A DNA stretch of 17,067 nt from Chrysochromulina tobinii (GCA_001275005.1 JWZX01002053.1:1-17067), one strand, 5' to 3'. Counted from the first letter of the stretch, positions 1 to 8,034 are shown. A program made the numbers and translations. The notes: generated by a model not told the origin, from the letters alone.

Positions 1-707
1 GAAGGAGGTGGCGAGGGCGGAGGCGAGGGCGGTGGCGATGGTGGAGGAGAGGGTGGTGGCGATGGAGGTGGAGAGGGTGGTGGCGACGGGGGTGGAGCTG
101 GCGGCGGGGAGGGAGGAGGCGACGGGGGCGGAGAGGGTGGTGGGGAAGGTGGTGGCGATGGGGGAGGCGACGGTGGAGGCTGCGGCGGCGGAGAGGGCGG
201 TGGCGGCGAAGGTGGTGGAGGAGACGGCGGCGGCGACGGCGGAGGAGATGGCGGCGGTGAGGGAGGAGGCGACGGCGGAGGTGATGGTGGTGGTGATGGC
301 GGTGGCGAGGGCGGCGGCGAGGGCGGTGGCGAGGGCGGTGGCGATGGCGGAGGCGAGGGCGGTGGCGACGGTGGTGGTGAGGGCGGTGGCGAAGGTGGCG
401 GCGACGGTGGTGGCGAGGGAGGCGGCGAAGGCGGGGGTGAAGGAGGAGGTGAAGGCGGTGGCGAAGGTGGCGGAGATGGCGGTGGCGAAGGCGGAGGCGA
501 AGGCGGCGGCGATGGTGGTGGTGACGGTGGCGGTGGCGACGGTGGCGGTGACGGTGGAGGAGGCGAGGGTGGTGGGCTCGGGGGAGGCGGTGACGGCGGT
601 GGGCTCGGAGGTGGTGGCGATGGTGGTGGTGATGGAGGCGGTGGTGAGGGCGGCGGCGAGGGCGGCGGTGGTGAGGGCGGTGGCGAGGGCGGCGGTGGCG
701 AGGGCGG
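1..707 (-). repeat. SPPP codon array (degenerate 12-bp-type repeat)
   Basis: About 700 bp of near-uninterrupted (TCG CCR CCN CCN)-like codons on the minus strand encode SPPP, SPPPP and SPP units. Third bases vary (CCC, CCG, CCT, CCA), so the protein pattern is conserved better than the DNA. The plus strand is almost pure purine plus C, rich in GGNGG words. All reading frames lack stops simply because of composition. Confidence 0.9.
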
Positions 708-1751
708 CGAAAAGTAGCGCGGTCCGCAGTCGGTGCAGTCGGTGCCAAAGACGCACTGCGCTAGCGTGAAATACAAGGCCGTAAGCGAGCCAGACCCACC
801 GTCCTGGCACGCGCCGTTGCTGGCGAAAGACCCACACGAATCGTTGCATGCCATGGGTGATGGGGGCAGCGAGGGCGGTGGCGGAGACGGCGATGGCGGC
901 GGCGAAGACGGCGGGTACATATAGCGTGCGCCGCAGTCGGTGCAATCGGTGCCGATGGCACACTGAGCCGCGGCGCCAAACCGGGCAGTGAGCGAGCCTG
1001 AGCCGCCGTCCTGGCAGGCGCTGTTATTGGCAAACGCACACGTATCGGTGCACCACATCGGCGGAGGCGAGGGCGGCGGCGGCGAGGGCGGCGGTGGCGA
1101 GGGCGGCGGTGGGGGCGATGGGGGTGAGAGCGGCGAGTCGGGGAACAAGTCTGGCGGCGGCGGCGAGGGCGAGGGCGGCGGCGGCGAGGGCGGCGGCGGG
1201 GGCGGCACCGAGGGCGGAGGTGGTTGTCCCGTGCAAGGTGCGGTCGCGTGCTTCATCAGCTGATTCACGAAGCCGGCGTAAGCGGGTGCCGATTGATTGT
1301 TGCCGAATCGTGCATTAATCGACACACAGAACATCCGGCGGGAGGCCCCGCCAGTCCAGGTAGTGGTCGTAACGGCCTCTCGATTGTGATGGTACGCCCC
1401 GTTTGAGTCCAGTTGGCAGCCGAGAAGACCAGTGTGGTTAATTGATGTCACGGCAGTCGTTGACGATGAATTATGCAGGAACGCAACCTCCCCGCAAAAA
1501 GCGGCGCCCATAGTCACACTCTCACTCATCGGGCAGAAGCCCGGCGTCGTGCACGTTCGGTGGCAAATAACGCCCTGGGTTGCGAGTGTCGGACAGGATG
1601 ACTGAGCGATCGTTGAGGTCCATCCGGCCGGGTTGCTGGATGGGCCTGGCTGCAATTCCCAGCAGCTACCCGCGGCGTTTGTGGTCGTGCAGTGAAGGGC
1701 CACAGTTTCTTTGAACACATTGGCAGCGACGAAAAGGAGAAGCAATCGCAT
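1..1751 (-). CDS. Secreted Pro-rich (SPPP) cell-wall-type glycoprotein with GTDCTDCG Cys modules, 3' truncated by window edge
   Basis: Reading the minus strand from the ATG at 1751, the frame stays open for 583 codons to the window edge, so the C-terminus is missing. Residues 1-18 form a signal peptide (MRLLLLFVAANVFKETVA). Residues 19-175 are a Cys-rich N domain with about ten cysteines and several N-x-S/T sites. From 176 there is a Pro/Ser linker, then two copies of a Cys module (about 232-279 and 300-347) with the pattern C-x-D-x-C, NxxCQDGGSGSLTA, GTDCTDCG. These are separated by PPSPPP spacers and followed by about 236 residues of SPPP repeats. SPPP arrays are the typical substrate for prolyl hydroxylation and O-arabinosylation in algal extracellular-matrix proteins (extensin or pherophorin type). 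This type of Cys module is, from memory, common in haptophyte and other algal secreted proteins. A structural role in wall, scale or matrix is inferred. No intron is needed in the window part. The gene's identity beyond this architecture is not recognised. Confidence 0.85.
   Translation of the reverse strand, partial: MRLLLLFVAANVFKETVALHCTTTNAAGSCWELQPGPSSNPAGWTSTIAQSSCPTLATQGVICHRTCTTPGFCPMSESVTMGAAFCGEVAFLHNSSSTTAVTSINHTGLLGCQLDSNGAYHHNREAVTTTTWTGGASRRMFCVSINARFGNNQSAPAYAGFVNQLMKHATAPCTGQPPPPSVPPPPPPSPPPPSPSPPPPDLFPDSPLSPPSPPPPPSPPPPSPPPPSPPPMWCTDTCAFANNSACQDGGSGSLTARFGAAAQCAIGTDCTDCGARYMYPPSSPPPSPSPPPPSLPPSPMACNDSCGSFASNGACQDGGSGSLTALYFTLAQCVFGTDCTDCGPRYFSPPSPPPPSPPPSPPPPSPPPSPPPPSPPPSPPPPSPPPSPPPPSPPPSPPPPSPPPSPPPPSPPPSPPPSPPPSPPPSPPPSPPPSPPPSPPPSPPPSPPPSPPPSPPPSPPPSPPPSPPPSPPPSPPPSPPPSPPPSPPPSPPPSPPPSPPPSPPPSPPPSPPPPSPPPPSPPPQPPPSPPPSPPPSPPPSPPPSPPPSPPPAPPPSPPPSPPPSPPPSPPPSPPPSPPPSPPP
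709..854 (-). other. Cys module 2 of the SPPP glycoprotein
   Basis: This segment encodes MACNDSCGSF through GTDCTDCGPRY. It shares with module 1 the Cys spacing, the CQDGGSGSLTA core and the GTDCTDCG end. The two modules clearly arose by internal duplication. Six conserved cysteines probably make three disulfides in an extracellular domain. Confidence 0.8.
915..1058 (-). other. Cys module 1 of the SPPP glycoprotein
   Basis: This segment encodes MWCTDTCAFANNSAC through GTDCTDCGARYMY. It is homologous to the module at 709-854 and is separated from it by a short PPSPPPSP spacer. The alternation of compact Cys modules with Pro-rich rods is typical of algal extracellular-matrix proteins. Confidence 0.8.
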
Positions 1752-2326
1752 TGGTTCGGCGTAGAAGTGCGCTTTCACTGTGCTTTGTGAGGGGCCTCTC
1801 CCAAAATTCTGTAGGAATTCTACAAACTCGAGCATGCGTTCTTTTCCTCGACTTGTTTTCTCATTAGGGAACGGGGAAAAGAACTTGTAACAGCAAAAGC
1901 GCCAGCGGAGGCGAACCATTTGGGGGCTCAGAAGCGCTGTTTTCTCCAGGCCTTTGCGTTTCCCGCTTTCCCTTTCCCCACAGAGCGGGGGCCTGCCGCG
2001 CCTGGGAGGCGCCCCTGATGAGGGATGTAATTGCGCCTGTGTTTTTTCGGGACACGCATCACGCTTGTCGACTGGTTTCTGAACCCTGTTGGTTTTGCCC
2101 CTCTCGCATGCCCATGCGCAAGCCCCTCTCGTTCATGCTCTCGTTTGTAAGAAGTTCATTGAGAGAGGGAGAGAGAAGAGCGCGATCGAGAGAAGTGAGT
2201 GTTCCTGTAAGCGAATCTAACTCGACACACGCGGAGATACACTTTTGCTCCCCCGTATGACGTTACACATCAGATGACATTAACGATACACACAATTGCA
2301 TGCTTGTTCAGTACATGCACGGGTCA
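1752..2326. other. Upstream region of the SPPP gene, no gene seen
   Basis: This stretch holds the presumed promoter and 5' UTR of the minus-strand SPPP gene, and one copy of a dispersed repeat at 1950-2040. No open frame has convincing protein character, and no clear TATA box was found. It ends at the left terminus of the GATACAT element. Confidence 0.5.
1950..2040. repeat. Dispersed repeat A, copy 1
   Basis: Shares CCCCACAGAGCGGGGG, CTGCCGCGC and GGGATGTAATTGCGCCTG, in the same order and orientation, with 7571-7652. It lies just upstream of the SPPP gene start, and the second copy lies just upstream of the HET/LRR gene start. It could be a fragment of a transposable element or a shared upstream element. 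Confidence 0.75.
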
Positions 2327-2386
2327 GGGGGGGTTTGTTATCGAGTTTGGGGGGGTTTGTTATCAGGATACGTATCCTGATGTATT
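2327..2386 (+). repeat. Left terminal inverted repeat of the GATACAT element
   Basis: Contains G7 runs at 2327-2333 and 2349-2355, each followed by TTTGTTATC, then the perfect palindrome TCAGGATACGTATCCTGA at 2363-2380. The same order of motifs is found inverted at 3350-3405. Confidence 0.75.
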
Positions 2387-3349
2387 GTGATGTATCTTGC
2401 GTGTATCCTGAAGGATACATGTATCCCTCATGTATCCTGATGTATCTCAAATGTATTTTAAATGCCCTGTTACATTCCAAGAGAATACATGTATCTTGAT
2501 ATTTTGCATGTATTTTACACGTATCCCAAAATGTATTTTGCATGTATCTTGACACGTATCCAGGATACATTTTGGGATACACATCAGATACATCAAGATA
2601 CATGTATCTTGGGCGCTTCCTTGGTGTCACACTGGATACATGTCAGGAACTCAGGATACATCAGGATACGTGTATCTTGGACTCACTTCATCACGATACA
2701 TCAGGATACTGTACACCGAGATACAAAATCACGATACATGTATCTTGGACGGGATACATGCGGGATACAATCTGAAACGCATACCTCGAATGTATCCAGT
2801 GAGGTACGTAACTGAGATGCAAGATACATGCAAGATACATTCGAGATACATTTGGGATACATGTATCTGCAGAGGTGATCAAGCTACATGCGGGACATAT
2901 GCGGGACACCTGAAATTTACCTGAAATACATCATGAGATACATGTATCTCAAATGCATCCAGAGATTGACGTATCTGATATGAAGGAGACATGCGGGATA
3001 CATGCAGGATACATGCAGCATACATGTATCCTAGAAGGTAATCAAGATACATACGGGATACATACGGGATACACATTCGGAATACATGCAGGATACGTAT
3101 CTCTGGGGCTACGGGGAATGTATCTTGTGTGTCATGTATCTGAGGGTTGAGATACAATGTATCTTAAATGTATTCTAAATGTATCCTGAATGTATCGTAA
3201 AGAAGGATACATATCCCTAGGTAAGATACATTTTCTTTGATGGCCAAAGTGACAGATACAAATGTATCTTGTTGTATCTCGATGTATCTTGATGTATATG
3301 AACGGGACACATAAAAATACATGAAAGATACATGCAGGATACATGCAGG

Positions 3350-3405
3350 ATACATCAGGATACGTATTGTATAGGAACCCCCCCAATTTGTATAGGAAAC
3401 CCCCC
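3350..3405 (-). repeat. Right terminal inverted repeat of the GATACAT element
   Basis: Read on the minus strand it gives G6TTTCCTATAC, then G7TTCCTATAC, then ATACGTATCCTGATGTA, matching the left end in motif order and in the 22-bp spacing of the G-runs. Identity is imperfect (about three quarters by eye), so the element is not freshly inserted or the ends evolve fast. Confidence 0.75.
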
Positions 3406-3411
3406 GTCACC

Positions 3412-3482
3412 CCACGCTGGTGCACGGAGCCGGACGCCCAAAGTCGCATGCATTTCATTCACCAGAGCCCTTTTTTGGTCAA
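3412..3482. repeat. Dispersed repeat B, copy 1
   Basis: Shares ACGCTGGTGCACGGAGC, GCATGCATTTCATTCACCAG and CCCTTTTTTGGT with 4345-4419 in the same order. It lies immediately outside the right end of the GATACAT element. Confidence 0.8.
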
Positions 3483-3500
3483 GTCAAGTCAAGTCAAGTC
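3479..3500 (+). repeat. (TCAAG)n microsatellite
   Basis: About four copies of TCAAG. A shorter, related TCAAG tract occurs at about 7535-7546. Confidence 0.8.
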
Positions 3501-3668
3501 TATACATAAACAACAGACAACCATACGGAAGCCTATCGAATGTGCTCCGGAAGCCAGCAGGGGAGGACGGGAGTGGGCGGAGATGGCGGAGGGGGATCCA
3601 TAATGAGGTGACACGTCATAAGTGCTGACATACGTGCCCTCGGAGAACAAGTAGGTGAGAAGTGACGG

Positions 3669-3727
3669 GCCGATCTCGAGCCGATGAGCGCCACTCTTAC
3701 GCCGAAGAGGAAATCGGCTCGAGATCG
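3669..3727. repeat. Perfect 15-bp inverted repeat (hairpin)
   Basis: CGATCTCGAGCCGAT near 3671-3685 is matched exactly by its reverse complement ATCGGCTCGAGATCG near 3713-3727, with a loop of about 28 bases. No T-tract follows and no gene ends nearby, so it is not an obvious terminator. It could be an end of an old inverted-repeat element. Confidence 0.7.
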
Positions 3728-4099
3728 ACCGTGGCGTCAAGCATAAGATGGGGGATAGGGGGAGAGAAAGAGGGAGGAACATAGACGCCTCGACCGAGGA
3801 GCTCGAGCGTTAGCTCGAGCGCGGCCGGTGACGCGTCACGCTCATCGAGATGGCCAACAAAAGTGAGAGGGCCCGTTCCGCAGCACAATGAAGGCGCAGG
3901 ACGAGCTCGCCCGTGGCTGCGCAAGCATCTGAGCCACGCAAGACGTCTAGCTGCGGTAGACGGCTTCCAGTAGCAAACCGTGAGTATAACTGTGGTACTG
4001 TGAGGGACCTACCGTCCTAGTAACGTTCTCCCGCAGTACCGTTAGTGCAGATAGCCCGTCGTCACACTGAAAACCAATCACCCCCTAAATACTAAGTAC

Positions 4100-4131
4100 C
4101 CACCGTCTCGACGGACGGCTCCGCTCCCCTC
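4100..4131. repeat. Dispersed repeat C, copy 1
   Basis: CCACCGTCTC, then GGACGGCTCCGCTCCCCTC, matches 7809-7840 with only two or three differences. Confidence 0.7.
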
Positions 4132-4344
4132 GGTCAACACAAGTACTGAGTACTCGCTCGCTCGGGCTCGGCTACAAATAGCTTGGAAAGGGGTGGGGGA
4201 GTACGTGCACGCGCTCTCCGCTCCCTAAAATGATATGAGGGGTGGGGGGGGAGTACGTGCCCGCGCTCACGCGTGCGTTGCCTTGGGCCGGTGTGTTAAG
4301 CCGGTGTGTGGCCTTCGGTCGGCCGAAGATGAGCGTCTGGGGAC

Positions 4345-4419
4345 ACGCTGGTGCACGGAGCGCGCCTGCCCAAGTTGCATGCATTTCATTCACCAGACAC
4401 CACAGATCCCTTTTTTGGT
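4345..4419. repeat. Dispersed repeat B, copy 2
   Basis: Second copy of the repeat at 3412-3482, with a few substitutions and a short insertion before CCCTTTTTTGGT. This copy has no GATACAT element beside it. Confidence 0.8.
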
Positions 4420-4490
4420 ACCTGGAGGTTTCTGTTTCGAGTTTTCTGTTTCAGACGCCCCTGCACCAAAATTCTCTCCAGTGTCACTCA

Positions 4491-4988
4491 ATGGACACTT
4501 TCAACTGCGCACCAGATGGCGCTTCCGCGCGCTCACGGTCACCCTCACGCTCGCTCGAGGTCGCACCCCAACTGCCCAACACCCACCCACGACCACGCCC
4601 ATCCGTGTTACCGAGAGTCAAGAACTCTGAACTGGTCACCACCCCAGACGTGGTTTCGCCCGTCGATACGAGCTGCCCGGGCTGCCTGGCTCCTACGAGG
4701 CGTCTCAAGCACACATGTACGAAGGCACGCAGCGAGAACAAGCGGCACACTTCTCCCTCCGTCGATAATTCCCGCCATGCCAAGCGCTCGGGCACAGGGT
4801 CCGCACCCGCTCTCACGGCACTTGAAACAGTCCAAATTCGAGGCGGCTCTTTGCTTGGAAAGGGGGGGAGAAGTCACCTTCTCGAAGGACGGTTCCAGCT
4901 CCCCTCGGACGTCGTTCGGACGTTCCCAGCCCAGGGATCTGCCAGGCGGATTCGGACGGGCCGAATCCGAAGATTTTTTGCGAGATGA
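4491..4988 (+). CDS. Doubtful ORF with a CX2CX8HXC zinc-finger-like motif
   Basis: From ATG at 4491 a frame of 165 codons runs to 4988. The frame is also open further upstream, but that part crosses dispersed repeat B and is unlikely to be coding. The only recognisable feature is CPGCLAPTRRLKHTC around residues 60-75, a Cys-Cys-His-Cys arrangement that could bind zinc and resembles short fingers in repetitive protist proteins. The rest is basic and Ser/Arg/Thr-rich with no domain. An overlapping frame of similar length exists, so composition alone could explain the openness. It may be a transposon-related remnant or not a gene. Confidence 0.25.
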   Translation: MDTFNCAPDGASARSRSPSRSLEVAPQLPNTHPRPRPSVLPRVKNSELVTTPDVVSPVDTSCPGCLAPTRRLKHTCTKARSENKRHTSPSVDNSRHAKRSGTGSAPALTALETVQIRGGSLLGKGGRSHLLEGRFQLPSDVVRTFPAQGSARRIRTGRIRRFFAR

Positions 4989-5146
4989 GAAGTCGCAACG
5001 AAAATCGAAATGGAGGCGCGGTACACGAAGGACGTGCGGTGAAGGCGTGTTACTGTTACATATGCATCACGATGATCAACGACGTTGTATACACTGGGGC
5101 ATCTACCGAATACCGAGACCCGAACGCCGAAGCAGGTGCACGCAGG

Positions 5147-7533
5147 TCACCTACTTATGGACAGCTCCTCCTGCGCAGCCACCAAAAGATCGCGCTTGAT
5201 TTGCGCGTGGTGATCTCGGTGGTACTCCGCGTGGAGGTACGAGTACACTTCGTGCCTGAAGGTCCGCTTGATGCCCTCTTTGTAGCCGCGCGGAAAGAGG
5301 GCGTTCATGAAGTTGGAAATAAAGAATTGCATACAGTCCGGCGCACGGTTCTTAATCTTGACCGCAGCAGAGAGCGCCAAGCGACCGCGCATGCCCACGT
5401 GGTTGAAACCAAGCTGGAAAAAGGATCCGACATCGCACTCGCCGCTCGCCAGCCGCAGCCGCAGCCGCACCGCGTCTGCAAGGGCGACGGCGCCGTCATC
5501 GCCAATGTCGTTGCCGGCCAGGTCGACGAACTGCAGCTCGCGCGCCTTGCCCATGGCGATGAAGGCCGCGAAGGATTGCAGGCCAGCGTCGCCTAAGTCG
5601 TTGCCGACGAAGAACATCACCTTGAGGCCGGGCGCGACGCCGCGGACCAGCGCGCTGCCGAGGGCCTTGACGCCGCGTGGGCCGAGGCGGTTGAATCCAA
5701 GGAAGAGCTGCTCGAGCTGGGGCAGCGCGCCGGAGGAGAGGACGCCACTGATGGAGGCGAGATGCTCGTCGGTGAGGCCGGTAAAGTTGAGATCGAGCCT
5801 CTTCAGGTTGACGCAAAATTTGAGCGCCTGGCCGAGCCGCTCCGGCGAGTGCCACGGGTCCTTAGGGTCGAAGGGGATGCCGAAGAAAGAGAGCTCCTTG
5901 ACGCTACCGAGGACGGCGCGTGCAGTCTTCTGGTACTTTTCAAGCACCATCTCTTTGTCGGCGCCGTTGGTGAAACTGCACTTCTTCAAGAGCTCCTCCA
6001 TCTGCTCGGGCGTTGTCGGCAGCCTGCGAAGTGCTGCACGCTGCTTGCCGAGGTCGATGACGAGGGGCCAACCCGCCTTCTGAAGGCGGAACGCCTTGCA
6101 GAGCTCCGCAGAGCACCGTTCGTACGTCGTCCAGCCGCGGCTGTCGTACGTGCGAATTGCATCGAACGATTTTGGCAATTTCTTGGGCAGTTCGGTGAGC
6201 AGAACGACCGTCGTCTTGGCGTGCGCGTACCACAAGTCCAGCGTGCCCAGGGCAAATTTGACCGCCTGGGCCTGCGCCTGCGTTCGGCTGTCGCGGTAGC
6301 GCTCGGCCGCGCGCCGCTGGTCCTCGGTACGCTCCTCCTCGGCTATGAGCTCGGCCTCGGTCCACAGCTTGTGATCCTTCTGAAAGAGGGAGGCCCAGTC
6401 GAAGAAGACGCCCATGTCGCGGAAGCCGTAGGCCTGGAACATGCCGAGCAGCCCGGAGCGGCGCAGCACGCCGAGGCTTGGGGAGAGGGTCTTCAGCCGT
6501 GTGCACAGCAGCAGCAGCTGCTCGCCATCGCAGTCCGGGTGCCTCGGCTCCAGCCAGCAACTGCGAGTGCACGCGGGGACATGCGGAGCGCGTGAGATGT
6601 GGGCGCCGACATCGACACAACGAGGGGGAATGCGACTCAACGTTCGGCGCGCCGTGACGCCTACTATGAGATGGCGACGATAGGGAGCAGGTCGTCGACA
6701 TTGCGCTTGACAAACTTGCACGAGAAGATCTTGAAGAGCACGCGCATCACGCGCTTGAGCAGATAACCCTCACCAAGCTGCATCTCGAGCACAAACGTCT
6801 CGAAAAACGAATAAAAGTCCACGCCGCGCTTCGCCTGCCGTGAGATCTTCTGCAGCTCGTCGACGCCGATGAAGGCGGCCTCAGGCAGCTCCTGCCGCCG
6901 CGGCAGGACGCCGCCGTATTTCTCGTGCACGCTGCTACCTGGCTGGCCGAGCGCGAGCAGCCACGAAAGGCGCACCAGGCGCACCGGCCGCTCGCTCTCC
7001 TCGACGCCGTCGCCCTCGAGCGCTTTCCAGACCTCATCGTGGCCGAGGTAGCGCCGCGCAGTCACCTGTGCTTCTTCGGAGGAGACGGCAGGGCTCGTAC
7101 CTCTCGGGTGTGAGAGTGCCACCTCGCGAAGCGATTGGGACGGCTCGAGACCCTCCGATGAGGGAATGGCACAGCAGGAGCACAGCCTGATGCCGACGGT
7201 CAGGCACAAGAGCGAGAGTGGGAGGTAGATAAACTCCACACCCCAGATGATTGCACTCACGATGCCCATGATCAGGGTCACGGGCAGGATGCACAAGTGG
7301 ACCGCGAGGGGCATCGCGAGCAAGCCATGCAAGTAGAGGTGCGCCCCGAACAGATGGAGCGGCAGAGAAACGATGAGCAGAATGGGAAGGACGGGCCCGA
7401 TGAGAGCAACGAGCAGCATGGCCTGGATCACGTAACAGAGGGCGATTTGAATGGATGGCTTCCATGGCAGCGCGGTGCCCGACGGCGAAATGCGGGTGGA
7501 GAGCATCAAAGTATGGTTGGAACGGAAGAACAA
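5147..7533 (-). CDS. Membrane protein with HET/TIR-like domain and C-terminal leucine-rich repeats (two exons)
   Basis: Reconstructed as complement(join(5147..6560,6665..7533)), 760 residues. Exon 1 ends ATC TCA TA and exon 2 begins T TGC TGG, so splicing restores AISYCWLEPRHPD across the junction and removes a TAG. Residues 29-117 hold three or four hydrophobic membrane segments. A cytosolic-type region with PRRQELPEAAFI (211-222) follows. Residues about 280-450 carry SYCW (289-292), GVFFDWASLFQ (340-350) and YDSRGWTTYE (428-437). These match in order and spacing the fungal HET signature SYCWG, WID..CINQ, RgWt.QE; W-x3-E also resembles the TIR catalytic helix. Residues about 510-690 are RNI-type leucine-rich repeats (LKRLDLNFTGLTDEHL, LEQLFLGFNRLGPRGVKAL, LQFVDLAGNDIGDDGAVAL). 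HET and TIR domains are known to be distantly related and act in cell-death and incompatibility responses. A sensor role here is inferred. The start is the first Met before the membrane segments; a farther 5' exon cannot be excluded. Confidence 0.8.
6561..6664 (-). other. Intron 1 of the HET/LRR gene (104 nt, GT-AG)
   Basis: Donor TA|GTAGGCG and acceptor CTCGCAG|TTGC. Removing it joins two long frames in phase and completes the conserved SYCW motif. Unspliced RNA ends at the TAG that spans the donor. Confidence 0.85.
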
Positions 7534-7570
7534 GAAGTCAAGTCAAGTAAAGTGGAACGGAAAAGTTCAG

Positions 7571-7652
7571 ACCTTTGCATTTCCCCACAGAGCGGGGGGT
7601 CTGCCGCGCTATGGGGATGTAATTGCGCCTGATTAGGGATGTAATTGCGCCT
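7571..7652. repeat. Dispersed repeat A, copy 2
   Basis: Matches 1950-2040. The 3' part GGGATGTAATTGCGCCTG is present twice in tandem here (about 7614-7631 and 7635-7652, the first with one base changed) and once in copy 1. Confidence 0.75.
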
Positions 7653-7808
7653 GGGAAAAGTTAACGGAAAGGTACCGAAAGAAGACGGCGCCTGACGAAA
7701 CATGGAGCAAACCTCACGATGAATTGTTTTCTCCCACAGCCCCGACAGATGAGCGAACCCTGGCCCCTAAACACGTGGCCTAAGTGGCCCCCCTTTGAGG
7801 GTCACCGT

Positions 7809-7840
7809 CCACCGTCTCAAAGGACGGCTCCGCTCCCCTC
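7809..7840. repeat. Dispersed repeat C, copy 2
   Basis: Matches 4100-4131 (CCACCGTCTC..GGACGGCTCCGCTCCCCTC). Confidence 0.7.
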
Positions 7841-8034
7841 ACACGTTGAAACAGTCAGCCCCAGAAATCGCCCCAGAAACGAGGAAGGCATGGACAGGAA
7901 GGAGCACAAACTTGGTTTCAGAGGAGAGGAAAACACTTAAGAAAACACAGTTCAATTGTGCGGAATTCAGACAGTCACAGTCTCAGCTATTTCGTGATTA
8001 TCTCCGCGGTCCCTCCCGCCGCTCGTGTGGAATT

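Larger units (their letters stand above)
2327..3405. mobile_element. GATACAT palindrome-rich element with terminal inverted repeats (foldback-like, non-autonomous)
   Basis: A non-coding block of about 1,079 bp made almost wholly of GATACAT and its complement ATGTATC, in both orientations and irregular spacing. At least seven copies of the palindrome core ATACATGTAT occur, near 2415, 2485, 2598, 2734, 2857, 2938 and 3020. Some extend to perfect 18-bp palindromes (CAAGATACATGTATCTTG at 2594-2611, TGAGATACATGTATCTCA at 2934-2951). The ends are inverted repeats of each other. The left end carries two G7TTTGTTAT units at a 22-bp period, and the right end carries two complementary C7/C6 units at the same period. 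Next inward on both sides comes ATACGTATCCTGATGTA. The tetramer GTCA abuts both ends (2323-2326 and 3406-3409) as a possible target duplication. No transposase is encoded; the ORFs inside are artefacts of the repeat. A foldback or MITE-like element is the best guess, and a structural chromosome site is an alternative. Confidence 0.65.
3483..4490. other. Repeat-rich intergenic region, no gene seen
   Basis: Holds the hairpin near 3700, the palindromic GCTCGAGC pair near 3810, copies of dispersed repeats B and C, and a direct repeat pair (GGGGTGGGGG..AGTACGTGC near 4190 and 4239). Open frames are short and lack protein character. Confidence 0.5.
7534..8034. other. Intergenic region between the HET/LRR start and the oxygenase-GT61 stop
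   Basis: About 500 bp with no convincing gene. It contains a short TCAAG tract (about 7535-7546), dispersed repeat A copy 2 (7571-7652, with the GGGATGTAATTGCGCCTG part doubled) and dispersed repeat C copy 2 (7809-7840). The presumed promoter of the HET/LRR gene must lie here. Confidence 0.5.

Noticed and set aside
8-769. Long plus-strand ORF rich in Ala, Val, Arg and Glu
   Set aside because: It is the antisense shadow of the SPPP codon array. The minus frame has a signal peptide, Cys modules and N-glycosylation sites, while the plus frame has only compositional repeats.
2327-3405. CRISPR array
   Set aside because: The repeated word is only 7-12 bp, occurs in both orientations and has irregular spacing without unique spacers of uniform length. 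The genome is also eukaryotic.
2280-3458. Several ORFs of 60-117 codons on both strands with repeated Tyr, Met, Ile, Asp and Thr
   Set aside because: They translate the GATACAT words in different frames on both strands equally, so they reflect the DNA repeat and not protein selection.
3669-3727. Transcription terminator hairpin
   Set aside because: No gene ends nearby, no T-tract follows, and intrinsic terminators of this kind are not expected for eukaryotic polymerase II genes.
5307-6595. Plus-strand ORFs of 258 and 277 codons
   Set aside because: They are antisense to the HET/LRR gene, whose minus frame has clear leucine-rich repeats and conserved motifs.
6600-6721. N-terminus of a separate LRR protein starting at 6721
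   Set aside because: That start lies inside exon 1 of the joined gene and the intron. Only sequence from CWLEP onward is conserved-looking, and splicing supplies the missing SY of the motif.
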